From contig DAIUEJ010000002.1 of NCBI GenBank assembly GCA_036845225.1, positions 54,240 through 118,239 on the forward strand: 64,000 nucleotides of DNA, read 5' to 3'. Within the stretch, counting starts at the first letter, position 1; every line of letters starts with the position of its first letter. This DNA comes from FEN-680 sp036845225. GTDB lineage: Bacteria; Actinomycetota; Geothermincolia; Fen-727; Anoxymicrobiaceae. Positions 23,708 through 31,821 of this stretch are shown here, in pieces. The notes under the pieces were generated by a model. That model ran no database searches. It saw only the letters and a list, made by a program, of their open reading frames with translations, and was not told where the DNA came from. Position numbers and translations under genes: made by a program.

Positions 23708-24538
23708 ATGAACCGGTTTGCCGACAAAGTAGCGGTTGTTACGGGGGCCGGCTCAGGCCTGGGACGGGCGATCGCCCTCGAGCTCGCGCGTGAAGGCGCC
23801 GCGGTCGTCGCGGTCGACCTGGACACCGCGGGCCTCGCGCGGACATCCTCCATCGCCGCCGACACCTCAGACCGCTGTCTCGCCAAATGCATCGACGTCT
23901 CAATCCGCGCCGAGATGGAGAACATGGCCGAGGAGGTCCTCTCCGAGATGGGGCGCGTGGACATCCTGGTGAACAACGCCGGGGTGGGCGTGGGCGGCGA
24001 GCTCGCGACCGTGCCCATCGAGGACTTCGAGTGGATAGTGGGCATCAACCTCATGGGAGAGGTCTACGGCACACGTTTCTTTCTTCCGCAGATGATCGAG
24101 CGGGGCTCGGGGTATATCGTAAACGTCTCGTCGCTCTCCGGGCTGGTGCCTCTGCCGTTCCACCTGCCCTACACCACCACCAAGTACGCCCTCACCGGTT
24201 TCTCCGAGGTGCTCGCCACTGAGGTCCGGCGGTACGGCATCGGGGTCACGCTGGTGTGCCCCGGCGCCATAAAGACGAACATCATGCAGGGCACCCGCAC
24301 ACCGGATGTGGGCACCCCCGGCCAGGCAAAGTTCAAAGAAAGGTTCGCGAAGATGCTCGACGAGCGGGGTATGCAACCCGAGGAAGTCGCGAGGAAGGTC
24401 CTCGCAGCCGTCGAGAAAGGGCGCTTTCTGTGCCTTACAGGCACAGAGTCTTACGTGCTCTATTACCTGCACCGGCTGGCTCCCGGCCTCACGCGAAGGC
24501 TCATCGCGGTCGTGACGGAGAAGTCATCGGAGGATTGA
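23708..24538 (+). CDS. Short-chain dehydrogenase/reductase
   Basis: A 276-residue classical SDR with all key residues: 'TGAGSGLGRAIALEL', 'NNAGVGVGG', Ser in 'NVSSLSG', and 'YTTTKYALTGF' with catalytic Tyr and Lys. 'VCPGAIKTNI' follows, as in 3-hydroxyacyl or hydroxysteroid dehydrogenases. In this operon it is a candidate for the 3-hydroxyacyl-CoA or ring-hydroxyl oxidation step that sits between dehydrogenase and thiolase, since no FadB-type hydroxyacyl-CoA dehydrogenase or enoyl hydratase gene is present here. Confidence 0.92.
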   Translation: MNRFADKVAVVTGAGSGLGRAIALELAREGAAVVAVDLDTAGLARTSSIAADTSDRCLAKCIDVSIRAEMENMAEEVLSEMGRVDILVNNAGVGVGGELATVPIEDFEWIVGINLMGEVYGTRFFLPQMIERGSGYIVNVSSLSGLVPLPFHLPYTTTKYALTGFSEVLATEVRRYGIGVTLVCPGAIKTNIMQGTRTPDVGTPGQAKFKERFAKMLDERGMQPEEVARKVLAAVEKGRFLCLTGTESYVLYYLHRLAPGLTRRLIAVVTEKSSED

Positions 24539-24556
24539 CTCGAGCAGGGGGGAGAC

Positions 24557-25633
24557 ATGAAACAGTGGCCGAATGCGGTTTCCCCGTCCAGGTTCGCCGG
24601 CCTCTTCGAATGGCGCGGCGACGGCACCATCCTGATGAAAGAGCACGGTGGGGCTGAGCTGCGCATAGCCCTGCTCGACGCGGACGAGTTGCAGGCTCTG
24701 TTCGACCGCCTCTCGGAGAACATCGGTTTCTCCGTCGACCACATCCTGGTCGAGGCGCAGAGGCGTGTGGGCAAAGCGATCTACGAGAACCGCCCCATCC
24801 CATTCCTGAAACACGTGCCGCACAGCAGGCTCACCAGGCCACAGTGGCTGATCAAGGCCGTCATCGACGCGCTGGGCAGCGACCTCGCGGCGATCGGCTT
24901 CGGTGTCGTCAAGGTGGACTCGTACCGCGCCGGCGACCACCTGTCCATACACGTAGACAACGCCTGCCTGGCCCCCCGCCTGGTAGGCAGCTTCATCGGG
25001 GCCTGTGAGGTGGTCGAGGGCGTGCCGATGACCGCCGATTACTCGGTGGAAGGAGACACTCTTACGATCAACGTGAAGCGGTCGGAGGAGCCGGACCAGG
25101 AGCCAGAGCGGCTCTACCTGGAGCAGGTGGAGCCTGCGTCGGCGTCCCTTGCCTATTCGCGTTGCCGAGAGTGTGGGGCGCCCATCAAGGCTGCCGCGAT
25201 GATCGAGTGGGACAAAGAAGGAGGCAGGATAGTAGACAGGGACACCGGCCATCGGGACGTGATGTTCGCGGTCCAGTCCCTGAACGCCCTGCAGCGGGAG
25301 CTCGAGGCCGAGCTTGGCGAGGGCGTGCGCGACGTGATGTACGACGCGCAGCTGGACCTTGCTCGCTCAGCCATCGGCGAAGCCAGGGCGGGCGCGGCGC
25401 GCTCCTGGTGGGACTCTTACCTCCTCGGCCTCGCGCTGCGAGGCATGGGCTACCCTGACTCGTTCGACAGCGACGAGGGTAGCGCGACGGTAAAGATATC
25501 GAACGCCTGCAACCAGACCCTGTACGCCGCGAGGATCGCCGCCGCTCTGGAGGCCAGCACCGGCAGACCGACCAGGATCACCTGGCACACGCGTGAGAAG
25601 GACTCGTCCGCATATACCATCTCGGAGGCATGA
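24557..25633 (+). CDS. Unknown protein with internal duplication and a CxxC motif
   Basis: A 358-residue protein, not recognised by name. Residues about 60-165 and 245-350 look like two copies of one domain: each has a helix with 'D..L-x-EAQ...A' character ('HILVEAQRRVGKAI', 'DVMYDAQLDLARSAI'), a Trp-containing stretch, and a strand ending in NAC ('SIHVDNACLAPRL', 'KISNACNQTLYAAR'). Between them is 'CRECGAPIKAAAM' with 'GGRIVDRDTGHRDVM'. The domain layout recalls V4R-type small-molecule-binding domains, but that is only an impression. It is translationally coupled (4-base overlap) to the SDR that follows. Confidence 0.75.
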   Translation: MKQWPNAVSPSRFAGLFEWRGDGTILMKEHGGAELRIALLDADELQALFDRLSENIGFSVDHILVEAQRRVGKAIYENRPIPFLKHVPHSRLTRPQWLIKAVIDALGSDLAAIGFGVVKVDSYRAGDHLSIHVDNACLAPRLVGSFIGACEVVEGVPMTADYSVEGDTLTINVKRSEEPDQEPERLYLEQVEPASASLAYSRCRECGAPIKAAAMIEWDKEGGRIVDRDTGHRDVMFAVQSLNALQRELEAELGEGVRDVMYDAQLDLARSAIGEARAGAARSWWDSYLLGLALRGMGYPDSFDSDEGSATVKISNACNQTLYAARIAAALEASTGRPTRITWHTREKDSSAYTISEA

Positions 25634-26496
25634 TGACCCGTGACAGGCTCGAAAGACTGGGGCGCAAGACCGCTGTGATAACCGGCGCCGGCTCGGGCCT
25701 GGGCCGGGCCCTCGCCCTCAACCTCGCGCGCGACGGCTGGAAGATAGGGGTCGCGGACGTAAGCCTGCCCGGCGCCGAGTGCACCCTGGAGATGGTCTGT
25801 GAGGCGGGTGGCTCGGGCGAGGTCTACAGGTGCGACATCCGCGACTCAGATGCGGTCTCCGCGATGGCGGATCATTTCTTCGACGAGTGGGGCGGCGTAT
25901 CTCTGCTCATCAACAACGTCGGCATCGCCGTCGCCGGCTTCGTTGGCGATGCTGAGATATCAGAGTGGCAGCGCATTATGGACGTCAACCTCATGGGCAC
26001 CGTCAACGGCTGCCACACTTTCGTCCCGCGCATGAAGCGGCAGGGCGGCGGTTACATCATCAACATCGCTTCCTCCGCCGGCATCACGAACCTGCCCGAG
26101 ATGGGCCCCTGCAACATGACCAAGGCAGGCGTGATATCTCTCTCCGAGACGCTGCGCATGGAGCTTACCTGCGACCGCATCGGCGTGACCGTGGGCTGCC
26201 CGACCTTCTTCGACACGAACCTCATCAACGACATGAGTTGCACCAACGAGTTTCAATCGGATTTCGCCCGCTCGGCGTTCAGCAACGCCAAGGTGACCCC
26301 GGATGACGTGGCCGCCGCGATAATCAGAGGGGCGCGAAAAGGCAGGCTCTACGTGATGCCGCAGTTCGCGGCGAAGTGGACCTGGGCTCTCAAACGGCTG
26401 TCCCCCCCGCTGTGGTTTAACTCGGTCGCCCTTGGATACAGGCTGGGCATCGCGCGCGGCTTCATCATGTGGATGTCAAGGCACGGCTGGGTCTAG
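25630..26496 (+). CDS. SDR-family protein with Tyr-to-Cys change at the active site
   Basis: A 288-residue SDR with 'TGAGSGLGRALALNL' and 'NNVGIAVAG', then 'IASSAGITNLPEMGPCNMTK'. The usual Tyr of Y-x3-K is Cys here (codon TGC; Tyr would need TAC), while Lys is kept. Catalytic Tyr donates the proton in classical SDRs, so this protein is either inactive, uses another residue, or has become a binding partner. It overlaps the preceding gene by ATGA and may form a complex with its product. Convergent with the CoA-ligase-like gene 15 bases away. Confidence 0.88.
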   Translation: MMTRDRLERLGRKTAVITGAGSGLGRALALNLARDGWKIGVADVSLPGAECTLEMVCEAGGSGEVYRCDIRDSDAVSAMADHFFDEWGGVSLLINNVGIAVAGFVGDAEISEWQRIMDVNLMGTVNGCHTFVPRMKRQGGGYIINIASSAGITNLPEMGPCNMTKAGVISLSETLRMELTCDRIGVTVGCPTFFDTNLINDMSCTNEFQSDFARSAFSNAKVTPDDVAAAIIRGARKGRLYVMPQFAAKWTWALKRLSPPLWFNSVALGYRLGIARGFIMWMSRHGWV

Positions 26497-26511
26497 AAGG
26501 CCCGCCGCGCC

Positions 26512-28089
26512 TCATCCTTCTTTTCTTTCCGCAGAGTAGATGCCGTAGCGCGCGAGCGTCGCCGCGGTAGCGACCGCCCTCTCGGGCGTGGGAGTCGTGA
26601 ACAGCCCCTGCTTCTCGATCGTGCCCGACCAGAGCCTTCTGCCTTCGCTCATCGCGACCGCGATGATCGGCTTGCCAGTCTCTTTCATCAGGCGCTGCAG
26701 GTGGCTTGAAAAAGCCTGGTCGGTCCAGTTCCACAGTTCGGCAGGGTTGATCCCCACGGAGCCTTCGGGGTTTTGCACCGAGCGGTCCGAAACCGACTTG
26801 GAGAAGCCGCGCCGCATCGAGCGCAGGAAGCGCGGGAGCATGAGCGCGTTGCGCTTGAGGACGTAGCGCAGGGGCCGCAGCAGAGTGAACACGACGTTGT
26901 TGATGAAGAACTCAGGCCCGAGCACGATCCCCATTATCACCACCAGGTCGACCTCATCGCAGCGCGCGAGCGCATCTATCGCCTTGAAATGGTTCTCCCG
27001 TCGCAGGTTGCCGACCAGGTCCACTGGATTGCCGCGGCTCCAGTAGGTGGGGAGGTAGGAGTCCATCTCCTCGATCAGGCTCTCGGGAAGAGTGGCAAGC
27101 TCGATGCCCTCCCGGTCGCACGCGTCAGCCGCGACGACTCCCCAACCTCCGCCCATCGTCAAGACCGCCACGCGAGCCCCGCGGGGAAGCGGCAGCGAAG
27201 AGAAAGCGGTGACCAGGTCGATGAACTCCTCGGAGGTCTGCGCGACGACAATGCCCGCCTGCTCGAACATCCCCTCGAACAGCTCCAGCGACCCGGCGAG
27301 CGCCCCGGAGTGCGAGGAGACCGCCCTGTTGCCCTGTGAGCCCTTGCCGCCCTTGAGCACGATGATCGGTTTGCGCGGCGTGATGGCGGCCGCGATGTCG
27401 AGGAACCTGCGACCGTCCTCGAGCCCCTCCAGGTACAGCGCGATGGTGCGTGTCTCAGGATCGGAGCCCAGGTACTGGAGGTAGTCGGTGACCTCCGTGT
27501 TGGCCTCGTTGCCGCTCCCCACGAAGCGGCTGAAGCCGACGCCGCGCCGCTTGCCCCAGACAAGGAGCTGAACGCCCAGGTTGCCGCTCTGCGAAACGAA
27601 ACCGACGCCGCCCCGCAGCGGGAAGTTGGGCGCGCCGAGCGCGCAGAGCCTCGCGGAGGCGCTGAAGATCCCCATGGTATTGGGGCCGATGACGGTGATG
27701 CCCAGCTCGTTCGCCGAGTGCGCCAGCTCGCGCTCGAGCGCGGCTCCCTCCGGGCCCACCTCGCTGAAGTTGGAAGCGACGACCAGCAGGTTGCGGACTC
27801 CGATCCCGGCTGCCTCCTCGAGGACGCCGGCCACTTTCCTGGCGGGGATGGTGACGATGACCAGGTCCAGTTGCTCGTCGATGTCCGAGAGGGTCCGGTA
27901 CGCGGGCATGCCCAGGACTTCGCTCTCGTTGGGGTTGACCATGAAGAGCCTGCCGCCGTAGTCGCCGCCGATGATGCTCATGGGCATCACGAAGCCCCAC
28001 TTGCCTAGTGAGTTCGAGGCGCCGACGACCGCGATCGTCCGGGGGTTGAAGAGGCTTTCCCAGTCCCTCTCGAAGGTCCCTATCTCCAT
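26512..28089 (-). CDS. CoA-binding / ADP-forming acyl-CoA synthetase alpha-like protein
   Basis: A 525-residue protein of the succinyl-CoA synthetase-like (ADP-forming acetate-CoA ligase) alpha type. The CoA-binding Rossmann domain opens with 'RTIAVVGASNSLGKWG'; the second domain has 'GFVSQSGNLGVQLL' and the phosphorylated His in 'AVSSHSGALAG'; the third has 'VLTMGGGWGVVAADACDREG'. There is no ATP-grasp (beta) domain, so a separate beta subunit would be needed; none is seen in the window. It may make or hydrolyse acyl-CoA esters of the nearby pathway, or have a regulatory role. Confidence 0.88.
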   Translation of the reverse strand: MEIGTFERDWESLFNPRTIAVVGASNSLGKWGFVMPMSIIGGDYGGRLFMVNPNESEVLGMPAYRTLSDIDEQLDLVIVTIPARKVAGVLEEAAGIGVRNLLVVASNFSEVGPEGAALERELAHSANELGITVIGPNTMGIFSASARLCALGAPNFPLRGGVGFVSQSGNLGVQLLVWGKRRGVGFSRFVGSGNEANTEVTDYLQYLGSDPETRTIALYLEGLEDGRRFLDIAAAITPRKPIIVLKGGKGSQGNRAVSSHSGALAGSLELFEGMFEQAGIVVAQTSEEFIDLVTAFSSLPLPRGARVAVLTMGGGWGVVAADACDREGIELATLPESLIEEMDSYLPTYWSRGNPVDLVGNLRRENHFKAIDALARCDEVDLVVIMGIVLGPEFFINNVVFTLLRPLRYVLKRNALMLPRFLRSMRRGFSKSVSDRSVQNPEGSVGINPAELWNWTDQAFSSHLQRLMKETGKPIIAVAMSEGRRLWSGTIEKQGLFTTPTPERAVATAATLARYGIYSAERKEG

Positions 28090-28138
28090 GCTGCTCCCGA
28101 CGTTCCGGTCGCCTCTGGATCCGGGCGAAGTATCAGGT

Positions 28139-28211
28139 ATGCCGGCGTGAAAAAAAACGGCGAAAAAGTGCCTGACCCTCGGTTTTCACCACGATTAAAC
28201 ACCGCCGGCAT
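28139..28211. repeat. Intergenic inverted repeat
   Basis: Nine-base arms atgccggcg (28139-28147) and cgccggcat (28203-28211) enclose an AT-rich stretch with a run of eight a residues and a degenerate gtgcctgaccc motif. It lies between divergent genes (26512 on minus, 28325 on plus) and could hold promoters or an operator; nothing more definite can be said. Confidence 0.35.
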
Positions 28212-28324
28212 GCGAGGGTCAAACCTCGAGGACGCACGGCGGTGCCCGCTTCGAAGGAAAGACGCCTTTCGCGCGTATTGACCAACGTACGGCAGGTTCG
28301 ATCCCGACATCGAGGGGTGAAACA

Positions 28325-28876
28325 GTGAAGTCACTAAGATCTCACGCCGGTTCCCCTGAAGGCGATAACGGGCAGCGGGGCAAGACCAGAACTCCCGGGC
28401 AATCCCCGCGGACGAGTATTTTTGGCTCACGGTGCCGCCGCGCACGTAGGCCGCTCGCAGCGTCAAAGGAGCGTTTGCTTGCGAGGTCGCTTGCCCCGCT
28501 GACGCCCGCCCTCATCGGGACCGACCACATGCCTGACGTGGACACGGAGCGCACCGCATCGGCCGCCGCGGAGCTCGTGTGCCGAGGTCCTCTTGAGGTG
28601 ATGCTGACCGTTCTGGGCAGCGTGTTCGTCTTGAACCTCATGGCTGTCCTCACTTGCGGAAGGCGCTTGAGAACGCTTCCGAGCTGGCAGCAGATGGACC
28701 TGTTCACAAAGGCTTTCAACAGCAGGTTCACGTTGCTCAGGGGGGCGTCCGTGCTCGCCGGGTTGCCGCTCAAGGTCGCCTACTACAACCAGGACGATGT
28801 CTGCCGGGCCCTCGGCTTCGAACGCGGCCTGCTCATCAAGGACGCGCTCGACCACCAGGTGAGCCGCGGAAGGTGA
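28325..28876 (+). CDS. Small partner of GMC oxidoreductase (Gluconate_2-dh3-like)
   Basis: A 183-residue helical protein just upstream of the GMC oxidoreductase gene. The C-terminal part ('QMDLFTKAFNSRFTLLRGAS' to 'YYNQDDVCRALGFERG') has the pattern of the small subunits found beside GMC alcohol oxidases and gluconate 2-dehydrogenases. Residues about 88-112 are hydrophobic. The GTG at 28325 has gaggggtg upstream; the first 45 residues are Arg/Ser/Pro-rich and may not all be real. Its role would be to stabilise or anchor the flavoprotein. Family call is by position and faint similarity. Confidence 0.6.
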   Translation: MKSLRSHAGSPEGDNGQRGKTRTPGQSPRTSIFGSRCRRARRPLAASKERLLARSLAPLTPALIGTDHMPDVDTERTASAAAELVCRGPLEVMLTVLGSVFVLNLMAVLTCGRRLRTLPSWQQMDLFTKAFNSRFTLLRGASVLAGLPLKVAYYNQDDVCRALGFERGLLIKDALDHQVSRGR

Positions 28877-28895
28877 TCGCCGGAAAGGAACTGAC

Positions 28896-30485
28896 ATGCT
28901 CCATACGTGGGAGAGCCTCGAGCTCGGCCGGAAGAAGAAGACGATCGAACTCGAATCGGACGTGGTGGTGGTCGGGTCGGGGGCAGGCGGCGCGCCTCTC
29001 GCTTACGAGCTGAGCGCGCAGGGTTATTCCGTCACGCTCCTCGAGGAAGGAGGCTACTTTCCAACCGAATCCTTCAGGTTCGACTGCCGACAGGCCGTGA
29101 TGTCGCTCTACAGGGACGGCGGCCTGACTTTTGCCGCGGGTATCCCGGCGACACTCTGCCCGGTCGGAAGGACCGTCGGCGGCACCACGACCATCAACCA
29201 GGGCACCGCGCTCCGGATGCCGAGAGGAGTGCTGGCAGATTGGAAATGCTTTCACGGCATCGACGACATCTCCTACGAGGAGCTCTGCCTCTACTACCAG
29301 GCGGTAGAAGAGTTCATATACGTATCAAAGCCGGACCCTGATATCGCGGGGCTCAACGCCTCGAGGTTCCTCGAGGGCGCCCGCGCGCTCGGGCTTCAAG
29401 CCTCTTACCTGCCACGGAACGCGAAGGACTGCGAGGGCTACGGGGTCTGCTGTTTCGGGTGCCCGAGCGGCGCCAAGCAGAGCACCAACGTCTCCTATAT
29501 ACCCGAGGCGGTGAAGAAAGGCGCCGAGGTGTACGCCGACTGCCGCGTCGAGAAGATAATGATCGAGAACTCGAAGGCGACCGGCCTCGCAGGAAGGTTC
29601 TACAAGCACGACACCGGCGCCAGAGGGCCACGGATAAAGGTGCACGGGAAAGTGGTCGTGCTTGCGGGCGGCACGAACGGCACTCCGCTCCTGCTGATGA
29701 AGAACGGCCTCGCGGGCACCAGCGGGCAGGTCGGGCGCAACGATGCGCTCCACCCGGTCACGCAAGTGGTGCCGGTGTTCGATGAGAGGATCGACCCGCA
29801 CCGTGGCGTCTCGCAGAGCGCCTGGGTGCACGACTTCCTGGGCGAGGGGATCAGCCTGGAGACCACAGTGCTGCCACCAGACATGTTATCGATGACCATC
29901 CCGCAGGCGTCGGCGGAACATGCCGCTATCATGTCGGAGTACCCGAACAGCGGCTTGTTCGGGGTGATGGTCAAAGACTCGCACACGGGCAGGATCCTGC
30001 CGCGCCCCGGAGGGAAGTTCGCGGTCCTCTATCAGATCGGAAGAGAGGACCTGAAGCGCATGACCCGGGGGAACGTGGTGGCCGCGGAGATAGCGTTCGC
30101 CGCCGGGGCGAAGCGCGTGTACACGATGATCGCGGGCCACACCCGGCTGGACGGCCACGGCGACGTCAAGCGCCTCAAGGCCTCGAAGGTGCGCGCCAGG
30201 CAGTACTTCGCGATGAGCGGCTGGCACCCGATGGGCACCTGCAGGATGGGAGGGGACCCGGACACCTCAGTTGTGAAGCCCACCGGCGAGACCTGGGACG
30301 TGGACAACCTCTTCGTCTCCGACGCGAGCGTCCTTCCCACGGCGCTGGGCGTCAACCCGCAACTGACCATCATGGCGCTTTCGATGCGTTGCGCGGGGTT
30401 CATCGACGAACGGCTCAGCGGGAAGTCCGCGGTCGAAGAGCTGATGGAGCAGGTGGCGGGAGCGCCCCTGGAGCCGAGCGTGTGA
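28896..30485 (+). CDS. GMC-family FAD oxidoreductase
   Basis: A 529-residue flavoprotein. The ADP-binding site is 'DVVVVGSGAGGAPLAYEL' with 'LLEEGG', followed by 'GRTVGGTTTINQGTALRMP', a Cys-rich loop 'CEGYGVCCFGCPSG' seen in long-chain alcohol and cholesterol-type oxidases, and the C-terminal His/Asn region 'SGWHPMGTCRMGG' and 'GVNPQLTIMAL'. It oxidises an alcohol, with a membrane or electron-carrier acceptor. The upstream small partner and proximity to the CoA-ester locus suggest oxidation of a long-chain or sterol alcohol; inference only. Confidence 0.92.
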   Translation: MLHTWESLELGRKKKTIELESDVVVVGSGAGGAPLAYELSAQGYSVTLLEEGGYFPTESFRFDCRQAVMSLYRDGGLTFAAGIPATLCPVGRTVGGTTTINQGTALRMPRGVLADWKCFHGIDDISYEELCLYYQAVEEFIYVSKPDPDIAGLNASRFLEGARALGLQASYLPRNAKDCEGYGVCCFGCPSGAKQSTNVSYIPEAVKKGAEVYADCRVEKIMIENSKATGLAGRFYKHDTGARGPRIKVHGKVVVLAGGTNGTPLLLMKNGLAGTSGQVGRNDALHPVTQVVPVFDERIDPHRGVSQSAWVHDFLGEGISLETTVLPPDMLSMTIPQASAEHAAIMSEYPNSGLFGVMVKDSHTGRILPRPGGKFAVLYQIGREDLKRMTRGNVVAAEIAFAAGAKRVYTMIAGHTRLDGHGDVKRLKASKVRARQYFAMSGWHPMGTCRMGGDPDTSVVKPTGETWDVDNLFVSDASVLPTALGVNPQLTIMALSMRCAGFIDERLSGKSAVEELMEQVAGAPLEPSV

Positions 30486-30528
30486 GAGCGCGCCTTCGAG
30501 CGGCTGCCCCTCGGTCTTCAGATAAGAA

Positions 30529-30556
30529 GAAGGACGGCCGTCTGGAGCCGCCCTTC
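30529..30556. terminator. Hairpin between convergent genes
   Basis: Arms gaaggacggc and gccgcccttc (one mismatch) with an 8-base loop, between the GMC gene on plus and the GH17-like gene on minus. On the minus strand it is followed by ttcttcttatc, so it most likely terminates the minus-strand gene; it may serve both. Confidence 0.55.
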
Positions 30557-30582
30557 GCGAGGATCCGGTGCAGCGTTCTTCC

Positions 30583-31497
30583 TCAGACCGCGCCCAGTAT
30601 GGCACCCATTCCGGGCTTGAGCGCGCCGTTCTGGTCCCAGACGCCCCAGTGAGCGCCCACGTCGCCTTCGCTGCGGACCTTCCACAGCTCGTCGAACGCC
30701 TCGAAGTAGTAGTACTTCACGCCGTTGGCGTTGGCCCAGGCCATGAAGCCCTTGAGGAACGTGTTGGCGTTGGCGATGCTCGCCACCGCGGAGCCGCACG
30801 GGCTGCCTGCCGACGGCCACCCGGTCTCCACGATCACCTGCTTGCCTCTGGCGGCGCTCTTGACCTTCTGGTACTGCGTGTTCACGTACGCCACGGCGCT
30901 GCTGACGCTCTTGCCTTCCCAGAACGGGTAGATGTTCATTACGATGACGTTGCACGCCGCCATGACCTTCGGGTGCGCGAGCAACTCGTCGTAGGTCTGG
31001 CTGGTGGTGGTCCGGACTCCATAGGCTTTCACCTTGGTGATGTAGCTGATGAGCTTGGTCTGGCTGAGGCCACTGCCGCTGAGGGTCTCGTCTCCAACGA
31101 CCGCTAGCGAGACGTTCCCGCTCTTGACCTGCGCGATGAGCCCATTGAGCTCGGTGTTGTTATATGAGTAGTCGGCGCCCAGGTCGCACGCGCCCGCCAC
31201 CGACATGCCGCGAGCCTTCGCCAGAGCCGGCATGCCCGCCCAGATCCCGGTCGAACAGAACATGCGCAGTCCGGCCGAGTAGGGCGCGACCGTGTCCATC
31301 AAGGCGCCGAGCTGGGCGCTGGTCAGATTCGCGCCCGGGTTCACCTGCAGGTACGGGCTGAAGCACAGCCCCTGAAGCTGCCTGGAGGCCCCGGCCGCGC
31401 CGGGGGACAGCCCGGCCAGCGATATCAACATCAGTGTCAACAGACCGATGGAGACCGCAAGGGTCTTCGTCATCCGAAGTCTTCTGGTCTTGAGCAT
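30583..31497 (-). CDS. Secreted GH17-like glycoside hydrolase
   Basis: A 304-residue protein with a signal peptide (about residues 1-38, ending 'LSPGAAGA') and a TIM-barrel domain. Two acidic residues at the expected places, in 'VVGDETLSG' and 'IVETGWPSAG', match the acid/base and nucleophile of family 17 beta-1,3-glucanases; 'FEAFDELWK' and 'HWGVWDQNGALKP' near the end fit too. It may trim or transfer a beta-glucan outside the cell. ATG 31497 is chosen because gagaggtg lies 5 bases upstream. It is monocistronic. Confidence 0.85.
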   Translation of the reverse strand: MLKTRRLRMTKTLAVSIGLLTLMLISLAGLSPGAAGASRQLQGLCFSPYLQVNPGANLTSAQLGALMDTVAPYSAGLRMFCSTGIWAGMPALAKARGMSVAGACDLGADYSYNNTELNGLIAQVKSGNVSLAVVGDETLSGSGLSQTKLISYITKVKAYGVRTTTSQTYDELLAHPKVMAACNVIVMNIYPFWEGKSVSSAVAYVNTQYQKVKSAARGKQVIVETGWPSAGSPCGSAVASIANANTFLKGFMAWANANGVKYYYFEAFDELWKVRSEGDVGAHWGVWDQNGALKPGMGAILGAV

Positions 31498-31512
31498 CTC
31501 TACACCTCTCAA

Positions 31513-31821
31513 GGATTTGTCGCGGACTGATTTCCGCCGGCGATCGCGAGTTAAGGGCGCTTGTCCATCAAATCGGCAGCGCGCGTGAAAACATGATAAT
31601 TCAAGCGGGATGAGCCTTCAGGCCGGGGACTGGCGCCAAGCAAGCGGGCAGAGCGAGCGAGGGCCCTCGGGTTCAAGCGGGCTCCAACTGCGGGCAGCTC
31701 GGTCCAACCGGTATGGTCCCTCAAGCGCCGGGGCTTAGCAGTATACTGGAGCAGTGCGACTGACCGACCGGGGAGAAGCAATGCGCCCAGACGGACAGAG
31801 CCGATCGGTGGGGACGGAACT
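31513..31821. other. Intergenic region between divergent genes
   Basis: These 309 bases separate the GH17-like gene from the histidine kinase gene. They must hold both promoters, but I see no convincing -35/-10 pair, no strong hairpin and no open frame with a ribosome-binding site. Confidence 0.4.
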
